Origin: Hyphomonas neptunium ATCC 15444
GTDB lineage: Bacteria > Pseudomonadota > Alphaproteobacteria > Caulobacterales > Hyphomonadaceae
DNA length: 64,000 nt
NCBI RefSeq assembly: GCF_000013025.1
Contig: NC_008358.1
Span: forward strand, 3,410,001-3,474,000
Reading direction: 5' to 3'
The notes under the pieces were generated by a model. The model was given only the letters and a program-made list of their open reading frames with translations. It was not told the origin of the DNA and made no database searches. Of the stretch, positions 10,939 to 20,012 are shown piece by piece (within the stretch, counting starts at the first letter, position 1; every line of letters begins with the position of its first letter). The translations under genes and the position numbers were made by a program.

Positions 10939-12183
10939 ATGCATTCCACTGACACGCCGCTGCATCCGCTGACGGCTTTCCAGAGAGCCATGCTGATGGT
11001 GGGCACGGTGGCGGTTGCTGCCGGCATGAGCATCAACTTCGTGGTGGTGACGCCTTTGACGCGCAAGGCAGGCCTCAGCGAGATGGAGGTGGCGGGGTTC
11101 ATGACGCTGTCGACCATCATTTTTGCGGTGATGATCCCCGTCTGGGGCCGGATTGCCGATCTTGTGGGGCGCAAGCGGGTGATGATCTTCTCCCTGTTTG
11201 CGACCGCGCTGACCAATATGGCGTTTCTCTTCACGCTGGAGGCCGGGCTTGCGGGCATTCTGACCGGCGCGTCCCTGCTGTTGACGCTGACTTTCGTGCG
11301 GGCCTGGTTTGGCCTGCTGGCGCCGGGGCTGCAGCCGGCGGCGATGGCGGCGATGACGGACGCGACGGTGCCGACAAACCGGGCGGCGGGCCTGGGCATG
11401 ATTGGCGCGGCGATGGCCATCGGCTCGATCATCGGCCCGGCAGGCGCGGCCGTGCTGGCGCCGTTCGGCGCGCTGGCCCCGCTCTGGGGCACGATCGTTT
11501 TCTGTGTGCTCGTTGGCTTCCTGATTGCCTTCACCCTGCCCAGGACGGTGAAGCGCGCGCGCAATGCGCCGCGGCCCAGGCCTCTGTCGCTGACGGACAC
11601 GCGGATGCGCCCGCACCTCCTCTTCCTGCTGATCTATTTCATCGCCATCGGCATGATGCAGCAGACGCTCGCCTGGTTTATCGAGGACCGCTACCGGCTG
11701 ACCGAGACGCTGGGCGAGGACGCAGGCAAAGCCGCAGTGCTCTACACGGGCATCACATTCGCCTGTTATGCGGTGGCCTCGCTGATCGTGCAGTTTGGCT
11801 ATATCAACCGTGTGAAGCCGGACCCGCGCAAGGTGTTGCCCATTGGCCTGGCGATGGTGGCGGGGGGCTATCTGGCCGCCGATCTCTTCTATGAGCTGTA
11901 TGTGGTCTATGCCTGCTTCTTTGTTGTGGGCGCAGGCGCGGCGCTGGCGATCCCTTCCGCCAATGCGCTGGGCAGCCTCTCGGTGAGCCGGGAAGAACAG
12001 GGCGCGGCGGCCGCGCTGCTGGCGGTTGCCCCGCCCAGCGGATTTATCTTCGGGCCGATGATCGGCGCGTGGCTTTATGGGGTAAACCATGCCCTGCCCC
12101 TGCTTGGAGCTGCCACCATGGTGGGCGCGCTGGCGGTGTATGCGGTGCTGGTGACGGCGCGACGGCCGCTGACGCCGGGCTAG
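10939..12183 (+). CDS. MFS transporter, tandem copy 1
   Basis: A 414-aa major facilitator superfamily protein with 12 predicted membrane helices. The loop 2-3 signature reads WGRIADLVGRKRVM, and the central loop TVKRARNAPRPRP is basic and cytoplasmic, as expected. It is followed 95 bp later by a paralogue of the same length that shares most residues. The pattern resembles drug or sugar efflux carriers, but the substrate is not inferable. A TATATC-like box precedes the start and no strong ribosome site is visible. Confidence 0.92.
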   Translation: MHSTDTPLHPLTAFQRAMLMVGTVAVAAGMSINFVVVTPLTRKAGLSEMEVAGFMTLSTIIFAVMIPVWGRIADLVGRKRVMIFSLFATALTNMAFLFTLEAGLAGILTGASLLLTLTFVRAWFGLLAPGLQPAAMAAMTDATVPTNRAAGLGMIGAAMAIGSIIGPAGAAVLAPFGALAPLWGTIVFCVLVGFLIAFTLPRTVKRARNAPRPRPLSLTDTRMRPHLLFLLIYFIAIGMMQQTLAWFIEDRYRLTETLGEDAGKAAVLYTGITFACYAVASLIVQFGYINRVKPDPRKVLPIGLAMVAGGYLAADLFYELYVVYACFFVVGAGAALAIPSANALGSLSVSREEQGAAAALLAVAPPSGFIFGPMIGAWLYGVNHALPLLGAATMVGALAVYAVLVTARRPLTPG

Positions 12184-12278
12184 CAACGGGCAATTCGCCC
12201 TGCCCCGAGGAAAGGGTTTGCAAGGATTGGGTGGCGACATAGCTTGTGTCCCTTCTAGGGCGCCGGGGACCACACCAA

Positions 12279-13523
12279 ATGGACGACACCGAAACGCCGC
12301 TGCACCCGCTGTCTCCCTTCCAGCGGGGCATGCTGATGCTGGCGACCATTGCCATGGGCGCGGGCATGAGCATCAATTTCGTGGTGGTCGCCCCGCTGAC
12401 GCGCAAGGCGGGCCTTGGCGAGGTGGAGGTGGCAGCGATCCTCACCCTCTCAACCCTGCTTTATGCCGTGATGATCCCCCGCTGGGGCCGGATTGCCGAC
12501 CGGGTAGGCCGCAAGCGGGTGATGGTGTTCTCGCTGATCGCGATGGGGGTGACCAATATGGCGTTCCTGTTCGCGCTGGAGGCGGGGCTGGCAGGCGTGA
12601 TCACCGGCACGTCGCTGATGCTGACACTGATCTTTGTGCGGCTGTGGTTCGGTCTTCTGACGCCGGGGCTTCAGCCCGCCTCGATGGCGGCAATGACGGA
12701 CGCCACGACCATACGCGACCGGGCCGCCGGGCTGGGCATGCTGGGCGCAGGGATGAGCATTGGCTCGATCCTCGGGCCGGCGGGCGCCGCCGCGCTGGCG
12801 CCCTTTGGCGCGCTGGCGCCGCTCTGGGGCACGATTGTGTTCTGTATCCTGATCGGCATTCTGCTGGGCTTTTCCCTGCCCCGCACGGTGAAGCGGCCGA
12901 GGAATGCGGCGCGGCCAAAACCGCTTTCGATGTTTGATGCGCGCGTGCGCCCACACCTTCTCTTCCTGCTGTCCTATTTCATCGGTGTGGGGATGGTTCA
13001 GCAGACGCTCGGCTGGTTCATCGAGGACCGGTATGCGCTGGCCGGGGACGACCCGGCCGCCGTGGGCCAGACAGCCGTGCTCTACACCGGGATCGTATTC
13101 TCGTGCATGGCCGTCTCCACGATCGCCGTGCAGTTTGGCTATATCTCTCGCCTGAAACCTGACCCGCGAAAGATCCTCTGGGTCGGCCTCGCGCTGGTGG
13201 CGGTAGGCTATACTGCCGCCGACGTGTTCCACGCTTTCCCTGTGCTCTGCGCCGCGTTCCTGCTGATCGGGGCGGGCTCCGCGCTCGCCATCCCTTCGGC
13301 CAATGCGCTGGGCAGTCTTTCGGTAAGCCGAGAGGAACAGGGAGCAGCCGCCGCGTTGATGTCGGCTGCGCCGCCGGCGGGGTTCATCTTCGGGCCATTA
13401 ATGGGCGCCGGGCTTTACCAGGTGAACCATGCCCTGCCGCTGATCGCGTCGGCGGTGCTGGTGGGATCGCTGGCGGTCTATGCGATGCTGGTGACGGCGC
13501 GCAGGCCACTAGCCGAGGGTTAG
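12279..13523 (+). CDS. MFS transporter, tandem copy 2
   Basis: A 414-aa MFS protein highly similar along its whole length to the gene at 10939: both start with LHPL.PFQR and share AGMSINFVVV, WGRIAD..GRKRVM and PSANALGSLSVSREEQGAAAAL. The ATG at 12279 aligns with the start of the paralogue, so the longer open frame from 12246 is not used. The pair arose by tandem duplication and then diverged in several helices. Its stop overlaps the convergent lipoprotein stop by 4 bp. Confidence 0.92.
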   Translation: MDDTETPLHPLSPFQRGMLMLATIAMGAGMSINFVVVAPLTRKAGLGEVEVAAILTLSTLLYAVMIPRWGRIADRVGRKRVMVFSLIAMGVTNMAFLFALEAGLAGVITGTSLMLTLIFVRLWFGLLTPGLQPASMAAMTDATTIRDRAAGLGMLGAGMSIGSILGPAGAAALAPFGALAPLWGTIVFCILIGILLGFSLPRTVKRPRNAARPKPLSMFDARVRPHLLFLLSYFIGVGMVQQTLGWFIEDRYALAGDDPAAVGQTAVLYTGIVFSCMAVSTIAVQFGYISRLKPDPRKILWVGLALVAVGYTAADVFHAFPVLCAAFLLIGAGSALAIPSANALGSLSVSREEQGAAAALMSAAPPAGFIFGPLMGAGLYQVNHALPLIASAVLVGSLAVYAMLVTARRPLAEG

Positions 13524-14227
13524 CGGCTGAAAGGTTCGGCGCAGGCGGTGCCCTGTCTTGGCGAGCCGAAGAGGCCGGGCGGAAGGCGCAGCGCGCCGCC
13601 AACAAGCTCTGCCGTACCGGTGAAGGCTGCATCTGCCGGGATGTGGTTGCCGTCCTCAGGGGAGAGTTGCAACCGGCCATCCTCAAAGGCGTAACCGCCC
13701 CAGTAATCCTTATATATCTCGAACGGCGTCCAGGTGAGGGAGAAGGTGCCATCGGGATGGAAGATCAGCTCACGGACGGGCTCGGCGCCCGATGCGGCGC
13801 ACGCCGCCTCCGGCTGAGCCCATGTGCCGACGAGAGGCAAGGCCTCCTCCAGATAAACGAGCATACGGCCGGACAGGCTGGACTCTCCCACCCTGCCCTG
13901 CAGCTGAATGGCGGCGCCGGGAGCCGCGTCCGCATCTATCAGGATTGTGCGCCCGCCCGGCCCAAGCGTGGCCGGGCCGCTGATGGCAACGTCTTCAAGG
14001 CAGGCGGGGGGCACGGGCTCGACCATGCCGGGCCGGCGCGTGAACCAGGGCGTCAGATCGATACTGGCGCCCGGCAGCACAGCTGGCGGCTCGAGCCAGA
14101 AGATATAGCCGCCAAACTCGGAGGGCGGCGCGCAGCCGACCGGAGCAGCGGGCGCGGCGCGCTCCTCCGGCGGGTTGGCGCAGGCCGCCAGAAGCAGACC
14201 TGCGAGGCAAAAACCCGATTTCTTCAT
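13520..14227 (-). CDS. Putative lipoprotein
   Basis: A 235-aa protein starting MKKSGFCLAGLLLAACANP: a signal peptide with a lipobox (LAAC, Cys16), so it should be lipidated and membrane-anchored. The C-terminal half (LVGTWAQPEAAC...LIFHPDGTFSLTW...YAFEDGRLQLSP) resembles the short beta-rich GTW.... domains that occur in META-like or lipocalin-like proteins. I do not recognise the exact family. The first eight codons of the longer frame are left out because the basic MKK start fits a signal peptide. Confidence 0.75.
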   Translation of the reverse strand: MKKSGFCLAGLLLAACANPPEERAAPAAPVGCAPPSEFGGYIFWLEPPAVLPGASIDLTPWFTRRPGMVEPVPPACLEDVAISGPATLGPGGRTILIDADAAPGAAIQLQGRVGESSLSGRMLVYLEEALPLVGTWAQPEAACAASGAEPVRELIFHPDGTFSLTWTPFEIYKDYWGGYAFEDGRLQLSPEDGNHIPADAAFTGTAELVGGALRLPPGLFGSPRQGTACAEPFSR

Positions 14228-14305
14228 GCAGACCTTGCTGAAACGAGCCATGCGCCAATAGGTGACGGTTATTTCTGGAGTGATTTGGCCAGCGCTGTCT
14301 ACCGC

Positions 14306-15079
14306 CTACATCGCGCTGATGCCGCCATCGACTTTCAGTTCGGCGCCGGTGACGAGTTTGGATTCGTCCGACGCCAGATAAAGCACGGCATAGGCGATGT
14401 CGTCGGGCTCACCCACCTTGCCGAGCGGGACCTGGCGGGCGAGCTTTTGCAGGCCCTTCTCCTCGCCGAACATTTCCTTGATGCCATCAAGGATCGGCGT
14501 GTTGATGAATACGGGGTGGACGGAGTTACAGCGGATCTGGCCGCCGGTCTTGGCAAGGTGGAGCGCGATGGATTTCGACATGTGACGCACCGCCGCTTTG
14601 GCCGTGTTGTAGGAGATATAATTGGCGCTGGCGATGATGCCCGCGATGGACGAGATGTTGACGATGGAGCCGAGGCCATGGTCGCGCATCAGGGGGATGG
14701 AATATTTGCACCCCAGAAAGATGGAATCGACGTCCACGGCCTGCACTTTCCGGAAGCGCTCATAGGTTTCGTCCTCGACCGAGCCGAGGCCGCCGATGCC
14801 GGCATTGTTGATGAGGATGTTGAGGCCGCCCATCGCGTCATGGGCTTTCTGGGCGACGTCTTTCCACTGTTCTTCGCTGGTGACGTCATGCTGGAAGGCA
14901 AAGGCGGTGCCGGGCCCGTGGGCCTCGTTGATGGAGGCGGCGACCTTTTCGGCGCCGGCGCCGTTCACGTCGGTGACCGTGACCTTGGCGCCTTCGCGGG
15001 CGAACATGCGGGCGGTGGCTTCGCCGAGGCCCTGGGCCCCGCCCGTGATGAGTGCCATTTTACCTGAAACGCGGCCCAT
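14306..15079 (-). CDS. SDR-family NAD(P)-dependent oxidoreductase
   Basis: A 257-aa classical short-chain dehydrogenase. The cofactor motif is TGGAQGLG, the structural NNAG motif follows, and the catalytic Ser-Tyr-Lys is in NISSIAG and YNTAK. An Asp at the end of the second strand (VTVTDVNG) suggests preference for NAD(H) over NADP(H). It resembles cyclopentanol and 3-beta-hydroxysteroid dehydrogenases, but the substrate is not provable. It is monocistronic. Confidence 0.9.
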   Translation of the reverse strand: MGRVSGKMALITGGAQGLGEATARMFAREGAKVTVTDVNGAGAEKVAASINEAHGPGTAFAFQHDVTSEEQWKDVAQKAHDAMGGLNILINNAGIGGLGSVEDETYERFRKVQAVDVDSIFLGCKYSIPLMRDHGLGSIVNISSIAGIIASANYISYNTAKAAVRHMSKSIALHLAKTGGQIRCNSVHPVFINTPILDGIKEMFGEEKGLQKLARQVPLGKVGEPDDIAYAVLYLASDESKLVTGAELKVDGGISAM

Positions 15080-15219
15080 TGAATTTCCTCCTGATTTTTT
15101 CCTGATCCCAGCCCTAGCAGCCCGCTTCCCCGCTCGCCAAGCCCGGCTTTTGCCCGATCGATCAAATTTCCAACAATCCGTTCAGCGGGCACTTACCTTG
15201 CCCGTGATATGCGGGCGGG

Positions 15220-15870
15220 ATGCCACGGCGCCTGATTTACCTCCTCCTGACGGGCTATGCGATTGCCTTTGCCTTTGGCGCGATGACCGCTGTGCGCTGG
15301 CCGTCGATCGTGATGGTGATGGGCTGGATCGTGACCGATGATGTGGCCGGGGGCCTGAAGGCCGTTGACTGGCGCCAGCTGGGCATTGCCCATGGCGGGG
15401 CGTATCTGCTGGCAGCAGTCTGTTACTACGCGGCGGCCGCGACGCTGGCCGCGCGCAAGCCGGGCGCCGTGCTCTGGTATGTGATGGGGCTCGTGGCGTC
15501 GATCCCGACGATATTCCTGGTGCATTTCGATCCGCAATGGTGGCTGAACCCGAGCGCGGGCGAAGGCGCAATGGCGGGGATGGCTGCGGGCGCGCTGCTT
15601 CTGCTGATTGCCGTTTGGGAGCTGCGCTATCGCTCGCCGGAGGAACTGGCCGAGGAGCGGGAGATGCTGGAAGCGGCGCCTGCCCCGATTGACTATCAGA
15701 CCGCCCCTGCGGCCCCGATCCTTCGCAAGAAACGCCCCCCTGTGTTCATCGCAGATGTGGTGGTGCAGCGCCAGCGGGCGATGTTCATTGCCCAGGCCCG
15801 CCGCAAGAAGCTGCGCCGCGCCGAGCGGATGGCAGCGCGCTATGCCGAACCTGACGAGGACGAAGACTAG
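15220..15870 (+). CDS. Membrane protein with charged C-terminal tail
   Basis: A 216-aa protein with four hydrophobic segments in the first 130 residues (for example LIYLLLTGYAIAFAFGAM and GAMAGMAAGALLLLIAVW) followed by a long cytoplasmic tail rich in Arg, Lys, Glu and Ala (RRKKLRRAERMAARYAEPDEDED). I do not recognise the family. It is followed by another small membrane protein in the same direction. Confidence 0.8.
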   Translation: MPRRLIYLLLTGYAIAFAFGAMTAVRWPSIVMVMGWIVTDDVAGGLKAVDWRQLGIAHGGAYLLAAVCYYAAAATLAARKPGAVLWYVMGLVASIPTIFLVHFDPQWWLNPSAGEGAMAGMAAGALLLLIAVWELRYRSPEELAEEREMLEAAPAPIDYQTAPAAPILRKKRPPVFIADVVVQRQRAMFIAQARRKKLRRAERMAARYAEPDEDED

Positions 15871-15938
15871 TTCCCGTTGCCGCCGCGCACGCTTCGGCCT
15901 ACCCTTCTGGTGATAAACGCCCGTGGGGAGGCACTCTA

Positions 15939-16301
15939 ATGCTGACAATTCGCCGTATCGCGGGCCTCGCGCTTGCTGTGCTGTCCGGCTGGCTGCTGTG
16001 GCAGGGTCTGGAGGGGGTGTTGATGATGACCTCGCGGGGGAGTTCGCTGGCGCAGGCGGTGGATCTTTTGAACGGCTGGCGGTTTCTGGCGGCGGGCGTT
16101 GCGATCATTGGCGGGCTGATGGCAGCGGCGGGCATTCGCTTTGGCGCGACGGTCTCGCTGACCGGGACGCTGCTGTTTGCTGCACTGGCGGCGGCGTTCA
16201 TTCTGGCGGGGACAGATTCCAGCCTCTGGATGGATGAAGTTATCGGCGCGGCGGGAATGATCGTACTGACAGGCATTCTTCTGTTTATCCGCAGAAGCTA
16301 G
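15939..16301 (+). CDS. Small four-helix membrane protein
   Basis: A 120-aa protein with four hydrophobic segments covering most of its length and almost no soluble part. It begins MLTIRRIAGLALAVL with a positive inside N-terminus. GGAGG at 15927-15931 gives a good ribosome binding site. The family is not recognised. It lies 68 bp after another membrane protein gene and 93 bp before lpdA. Confidence 0.78.
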   Translation: MLTIRRIAGLALAVLSGWLLWQGLEGVLMMTSRGSSLAQAVDLLNGWRFLAAGVAIIGGLMAAAGIRFGATVSLTGTLLFAALAAAFILAGTDSSLWMDEVIGAAGMIVLTGILLFIRRS

Positions 16302-16381
16302 GTCCAGTTTTCGGCCTTTGCAGATTGATTTTGAGGCAAGAATGCCTAGGTTGGCGCCAGATTCGCACCAGCCTTCTCAAA

Positions 16382-16393
16382 GGAATATATTCC
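16382..16393 (+). promoter_or_regulatory. Perfect palindrome over the lpdA ribosome binding site
   Basis: GGAATATATTCC is a perfect 12-bp palindrome that starts inside the AAAGGA ribosome binding site and ends 1 bp before the lpdA ATG. In RNA it cannot form a stable hairpin because it has no loop, but as DNA it could bind a dimeric regulator. It may also be chance. Confidence 0.3.
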
Positions 16394-16394
16394 C

Positions 16395-17798
16395 ATGGCA
16401 GAGACCTATGACGTCGTCATCATCGGCGGCGGCCCCGGCGGCTACAACTGCGCCATCCGCGCCGGCCAGCTTGGCCTCAAGGTTGCCTGTATCGAGATGC
16501 GCGGCAAGCTCGGCGGCACCTGCCTGAATGTCGGCTGCATTCCGTCCAAGGCGTTGCTGCACACCTCCCACCTTTTCAGCGCGGCGCAAAACGAGTTTGC
16601 CACGCTCGGCATCAAGACCGGCAAGGTAGAGCTCGATCTGGCGCAGATGATGGGCCAGAAGGACGAGGCGGTTGAGGGGCTGACCAAGGGCGTCGAATTC
16701 CTGCTCAAGAAGAACAAGGCCGAATACATCAAGGGCAAGGGCAAGATCCTCGGCAAGGGCAAGGTCGAAGTGGCGCTGGCAGATGGCGGCACCCGCGTGC
16801 TGGAAACGAAGAACATCGTCATCGCGACCGGCTCCGAGCCTGCCACCCTGCCCGGCATCGAGATTGATGAGGAGCGGGTTGTTTCCAACACCGGCGCCCT
16901 CAGCCTGAAAGCTGTGCCGAAGAAACTCGTGCTGATCGGCGCGGGCGTGATTGGGCTCGAGATGGGCTCTGTCTGGGCGCGGCTTGGCTCGGAAGTGACG
17001 GTCGTCGAGTATCTTGACCGCATCCTGCCGCCCGCTGACGCGGAAGTGGCCAAGGAAGCCGAGCGCACCTTCAAGAAGCAGGGCCTCGCCTTCAAGCTGG
17101 GCACCAAGGTGACCGGTATCGAGAAGACCAAGACAAAGCTGAAAGTGGCCGTGGAGCCTGCCAAGGGCGGAGCGGCGGAAACGCTGGACGCTGACATCGT
17201 GATCGTCGCCATCGGCCGAAAGCCGTATACGGAAGGCCTTGGGCTGGAAGCCGTGGGCGGGAAGACCGACAAGCGCGGCGTGATCGAAGTGACCGATCAT
17301 TTCAAGGTGGCAGACGGTGTCTGGGCGGTGGGCGACTGTATCCCCGGCCCGATGCTGGCCCACAAAGCCGAAGACGATGGCACGGCGGTGGCCGAGCTGA
17401 TCGCGGGCAAGGCGGGCCATGTGAACTATGACCTCGTGCCGAGCGTCGTCTACACGAACCCGGAGATCGCTTGGGTCGGCAAGAATGAGGAAGAACTCAA
17501 GGCCGCTGGCGTTGAGTATGTGAAGGGCAAGTTCCCCTTCATGGCAAACTCCCGTGCCCGGACGAACCATGAGACGGTGGGTTTCGTGAAAATCCTCGCC
17601 GAAAAAGGCACCGACAAGATCCTTGGCGCGCACATGATCGGCGTGGGCGTTGGCGAGATGATCGCCGAAGTCTGCGTGGCGATGGAGTTTGGCGCGTCTT
17701 CGGAAGACATCGCCCGCACCAGCCATGCCCACCCGACGCTTTCCGAAGCCGTTCGCCAGGCGGCGATGGGCGTCGAAGGCTGGACGATGCAGATGTGA
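16395..17798 (+). CDS. lpdA: Dihydrolipoyl dehydrogenase
   Basis: A 467-aa flavoprotein disulfide reductase that reoxidises the lipoyl group of 2-oxo acid dehydrogenase complexes and the glycine cleavage system with NAD. The FAD motif IGGGPGGYN is at the N-terminus and the redox disulfide is in [13 protein letters not shown]. The NAD motif [11 protein letters not shown] is central, and the catalytic His-Glu pair lies in SHAHPTLSE near the end. The gene stands apart from any E1/E2 genes in this window, so it may serve several complexes. Confidence 0.97.
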   Translation: MAETYDVVIIGGGPGGYNCAIRAGQLGLKVACIEMRGKLGGTCLNVGCIPSKALLHTSHLFSAAQNEFATLGIKTGKVELDLAQMMGQKDEAVEGLTKGVEFLLKKNKAEYIKGKGKILGKGKVEVALADGGTRVLETKNIVIATGSEPATLPGIEIDEERVVSNTGALSLKAVPKKLVLIGAGVIGLEMGSVWARLGSEVTVVEYLDRILPPADAEVAKEAERTFKKQGLAFKLGTKVTGIEKTKTKLKVAVEPAKGGAAETLDADIVIVAIGRKPYTEGLGLEAVGGKTDKRGVIEVTDHFKVADGVWAVGDCIPGPMLAHKAEDDGTAVAELIAGKAGHVNYDLVPSVVYTNPEIAWVGKNEEELKAAGVEYVKGKFPFMANSRARTNHETVGFVKILAEKGTDKILGAHMIGVGVGEMIAEVCVAMEFGASSEDIARTSHAHPTLSEAVRQAAMGVEGWTMQM

Positions 17799-17808
17799 AC
17801 CTGCCCCC

Positions 17809-17845
17809 TGCCCCGGCGGCATGTCAGATCATGACCGCCGGGGCA
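17809..17845 (+). terminator. Perfect 11-bp hairpin behind lpdA
   Basis: TGCCCCGGCGG (17809-17819) and CCGCCGGGGCA (17835-17845) form a perfect GC-rich stem with a 15-nt loop, 10 bp after the lpdA stop. No T-run follows, so it is either a Rho-type or mRNA-stabilising hairpin rather than a classical terminator. Confidence 0.5.
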
Positions 17846-17952
17846 GCGCATGGCAGCTGTGCGCAGCTGTGTTTTACCGCGCTTGGCGCTGGACGGGGGC
17901 GCCCCGGCCTCTTACTTTGGCTGCCATGTATACTCACTTCGGAGCCGGATGG

Positions 17953-18372
17953 ATGATCAGGCCGCTGGAAGCAGCGGACATCCCCGAATGCCGTGACATC
18001 TTCACGGATTGCCTGACGGATATGCCCTGGCGCGAGCGCCACCGGGGGCAGCATCTGGCATTGCGCCGGGCGCTGGAAACCCAGCCCGCCTGGGTGGCCG
18101 AGGAGCCCAATGCCGGCATTATCGGCTTTCTGACACTTCAGGTGCCGACAGATTATGTCGACCATCTGTTCGTGGACCCAGACTGGCGCTTTTGCGGCGT
18201 GGCGCGGGGCCTGCTGGAAGTGGCCCGCCAAGAGGCAGCCGGCACGCTGAGCCTGGACGTGGATTCTGAAAACCTGATCGCGCGGCGCGCCTATGAGGCG
18301 CTCGGCTGGCAGGTTGTGGCCAGCACCGGCGGATCAGGCCGCGCGCGCCAGATGCGCCTTGTCGGCCCCTGA
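17953..18372 (+). CDS. GNAT family N-acetyltransferase
   Basis: A 139-aa acetyltransferase. After the opening MIRPLEAADIPECRDIF, it has DHLFVDPDWRFCGVARGLLEVA, the acetyl-CoA loop in a slightly unusual form (RFCGVARG in place of RGxGIG), and the C-terminal NLIARRAYEALGW. GGAG at 17941 sits 8 bp before the ATG at 17953, which decides the start; an ATG at 17926 has no such site. The gene for the Pif1-like helicase begins 4 bp later, so the two are likely co-expressed. The substrate is unknown. Confidence 0.85.
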   Translation: MIRPLEAADIPECRDIFTDCLTDMPWRERHRGQHLALRRALETQPAWVAEEPNAGIIGFLTLQVPTDYVDHLFVDPDWRFCGVARGLLEVARQEAAGTLSLDVDSENLIARRAYEALGWQVVASTGGSGRARQMRLVGP

Positions 18373-18376
18373 GGGG

Positions 18377-19714
18377 ATGACATCTGCCACCCCGGATACG
18401 GTTTACGCCGCGCCTGCCGAATGGGTCGCGCGGGGGGCTGGCGCGCAGGGAAACCTTTTCCTGACCGGACGGGCGGGCACGGGCAAAACCACATTGCTGC
18501 GTAAATTCCTGGCCGAAGCGGGCGAGAAAGCTGTTGTACTGGCGCCGACAGGCGTGGCGGCGATGAACGCGGGCGGACAGACGATCCATTCCTTTTTCAA
18601 GCTGCCGCCGCGCCTGGTCGAACCCCAGGATGTGCGCCGCCTGCCCAATGCGCGGGTGGTGCGGGCCGTGGAAACGGTGGTGATCGACGAGATTTCGATG
18701 GTGCGCGCCGACATGCTGGACGCCATCGACCGCAGCCTGAAGCTGAACCGGGGATCGAAGCGGCCATTCGGCGGGGCACGGATGATCCTCTCGGGCGACC
18801 TGCATCAGCTGCCACCTGTAGTATCCTCTCAGGAGGGGCCGATCCTGGCTGACCGGTATGGCGGCTCCTACTTTTTCAATGCGCCGATTTTCCGCGAGGC
18901 GGAGTTTTCGCTGCTGGCCCTGAAACATGTGTTCCGCCAGGCAGAGCCGCGCTTTCTGGCTCTGCTGGGCGCGCTGCGCTCTGGCCGGGTGAAGCCCTCG
19001 GATGAGGCCATCCTGCAAGGGCTGGTGTCGGGGCGCAGCGCAGCGGACGCTTCCGATACGCATGTCGTGCTGACGCCGAACAATGCCAATGCCTTCCGCA
19101 TCAATCAGAACCGGCTGGCGGGCCTGAAGGGTGAGCGAAAGAGCTTCCCGGCCACTGTGCAGGGACAGTTCGACGAGAAAAGCTTTCCGACCGAGATGGA
19201 CCTGGAATTGCGGGTTGGCGCGCGGGTGATGCTGATCAAGAACGATCCGGAAGGGCGCTGGGTGAACGGCTCTCTGGGCATCGTTGAAGGGTTTACCTCA
19301 CGCACGGTGATCGTCTCCATAGATGGGCGGGTCTATGAGATCGAGCCGACGGCCTGGGAGAAATACCGCTACGATTTCGAGATGGATTCGAAGAAGGTGA
19401 AGCGTGAAGTGGTGGGCACCTTCAAGCAGGTGCCGCTGCGGCTGGCCTATGCCGTGACCATCCACAAGGCGCAGGGCCTCACCCTGGACAAGGTGTTCAT
19501 CGACTTTGATTCCGGAATGTTCGCCCACGGACAGGCGTATGTGGCCTTCTCCCGCGCGCGCACGCTGGAGGGGCTTGAAATCTCCCGCCCCCTGCGCCCG
19601 CGCGACCTTGTGCTGGACCGGGAAGCCTTTGCCTTTGGCGAGTTGGAAAAGATCGACGAGACGCCCGCTTACCTTCTGGCGAAATTCCGCAAGGATGAAG
19701 GCGTTCTGGTTTAG
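18377..19714 (+). CDS. Pif1-like DNA helicase / AAA ATPase
   Basis: A 445-aa helicase of superfamily 1. The Walker A motif is TGRAGTGKTTLL and the Walker B motif is VVIDEISMV. The SF1B motifs GDLHQLPPV and, near the end, VTIHKAQGLTLDKV and YVAFSRAR match the Pif1/RecD group. A UvrD-like C-terminal 2A part is present and no extra nuclease domain is seen. Bacterial Pif1 proteins unwind 5' to 3' and resolve G-quadruplexes. The ATG at 18377 is preferred because of GGGG just upstream and because the Walker motif then lies at the usual distance. Confidence 0.88.
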   Translation: MTSATPDTVYAAPAEWVARGAGAQGNLFLTGRAGTGKTTLLRKFLAEAGEKAVVLAPTGVAAMNAGGQTIHSFFKLPPRLVEPQDVRRLPNARVVRAVETVVIDEISMVRADMLDAIDRSLKLNRGSKRPFGGARMILSGDLHQLPPVVSSQEGPILADRYGGSYFFNAPIFREAEFSLLALKHVFRQAEPRFLALLGALRSGRVKPSDEAILQGLVSGRSAADASDTHVVLTPNNANAFRINQNRLAGLKGERKSFPATVQGQFDEKSFPTEMDLELRVGARVMLIKNDPEGRWVNGSLGIVEGFTSRTVIVSIDGRVYEIEPTAWEKYRYDFEMDSKKVKREVVGTFKQVPLRLAYAVTIHKAQGLTLDKVFIDFDSGMFAHGQAYVAFSRARTLEGLEISRPLRPRDLVLDREAFAFGELEKIDETPAYLLAKFRKDEGVLV

Positions 19715-19720
19715 CCTGCC

Positions 19721-19951
19721 TCAGGCGAGACGGCGGATTTCTTCTGCCAGATCGCGTTCTTTGTCGGTCACGATTTTCTCAAGGACGCGCACGCGATCCT
19801 TCAGGCGGCCGATTTCGTCGCGCATGGCAACCATGTCTGACTGGCTTGCCATATCGGCTGGTGCGTTTTCGCGTGCCTTGATCCAGGTTTTGATCAGCCC
19901 GGCGCCGACCGTGATGGCGACAATGGCGATAACCATAGTGAATGGGTCCAT
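19721..19951 (-). CDS. Small TM plus coiled-coil protein
   Basis: A 76-aa protein with one N-terminal membrane helix (FTMVIAIVAITVGAGLIKTW) and a charged helix that fits a coiled coil (MVAMRDEIGRLKDRVRVLEKIVTDKERDLAEEIRRL). It has a perfect AAGGAGG site before the ATG at 19951, which rules out the longer frame. The layout is like PspB: short periplasmic end, one helix and a cytoplasmic coil. A relative of the same layout follows at 20013-20216. The role is unknown. Confidence 0.75.
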   Translation of the reverse strand: MDPFTMVIAIVAITVGAGLIKTWIKARENAPADMASQSDMVAMRDEIGRLKDRVRVLEKIVTDKERDLAEEIRRLA

Positions 19952-20012
19952 GGGACGCCTCCTTATGCGCAGATTGAGTTTGTATAATGCAGGATTGCGT
20001 CTGCCGCCAGCA

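Noticed and set aside
10906..12273. 455-aa minus-strand frame over the first MFS gene
   Set aside because: It is Arg/His-rich shadow text opposite a clear membrane protein gene.
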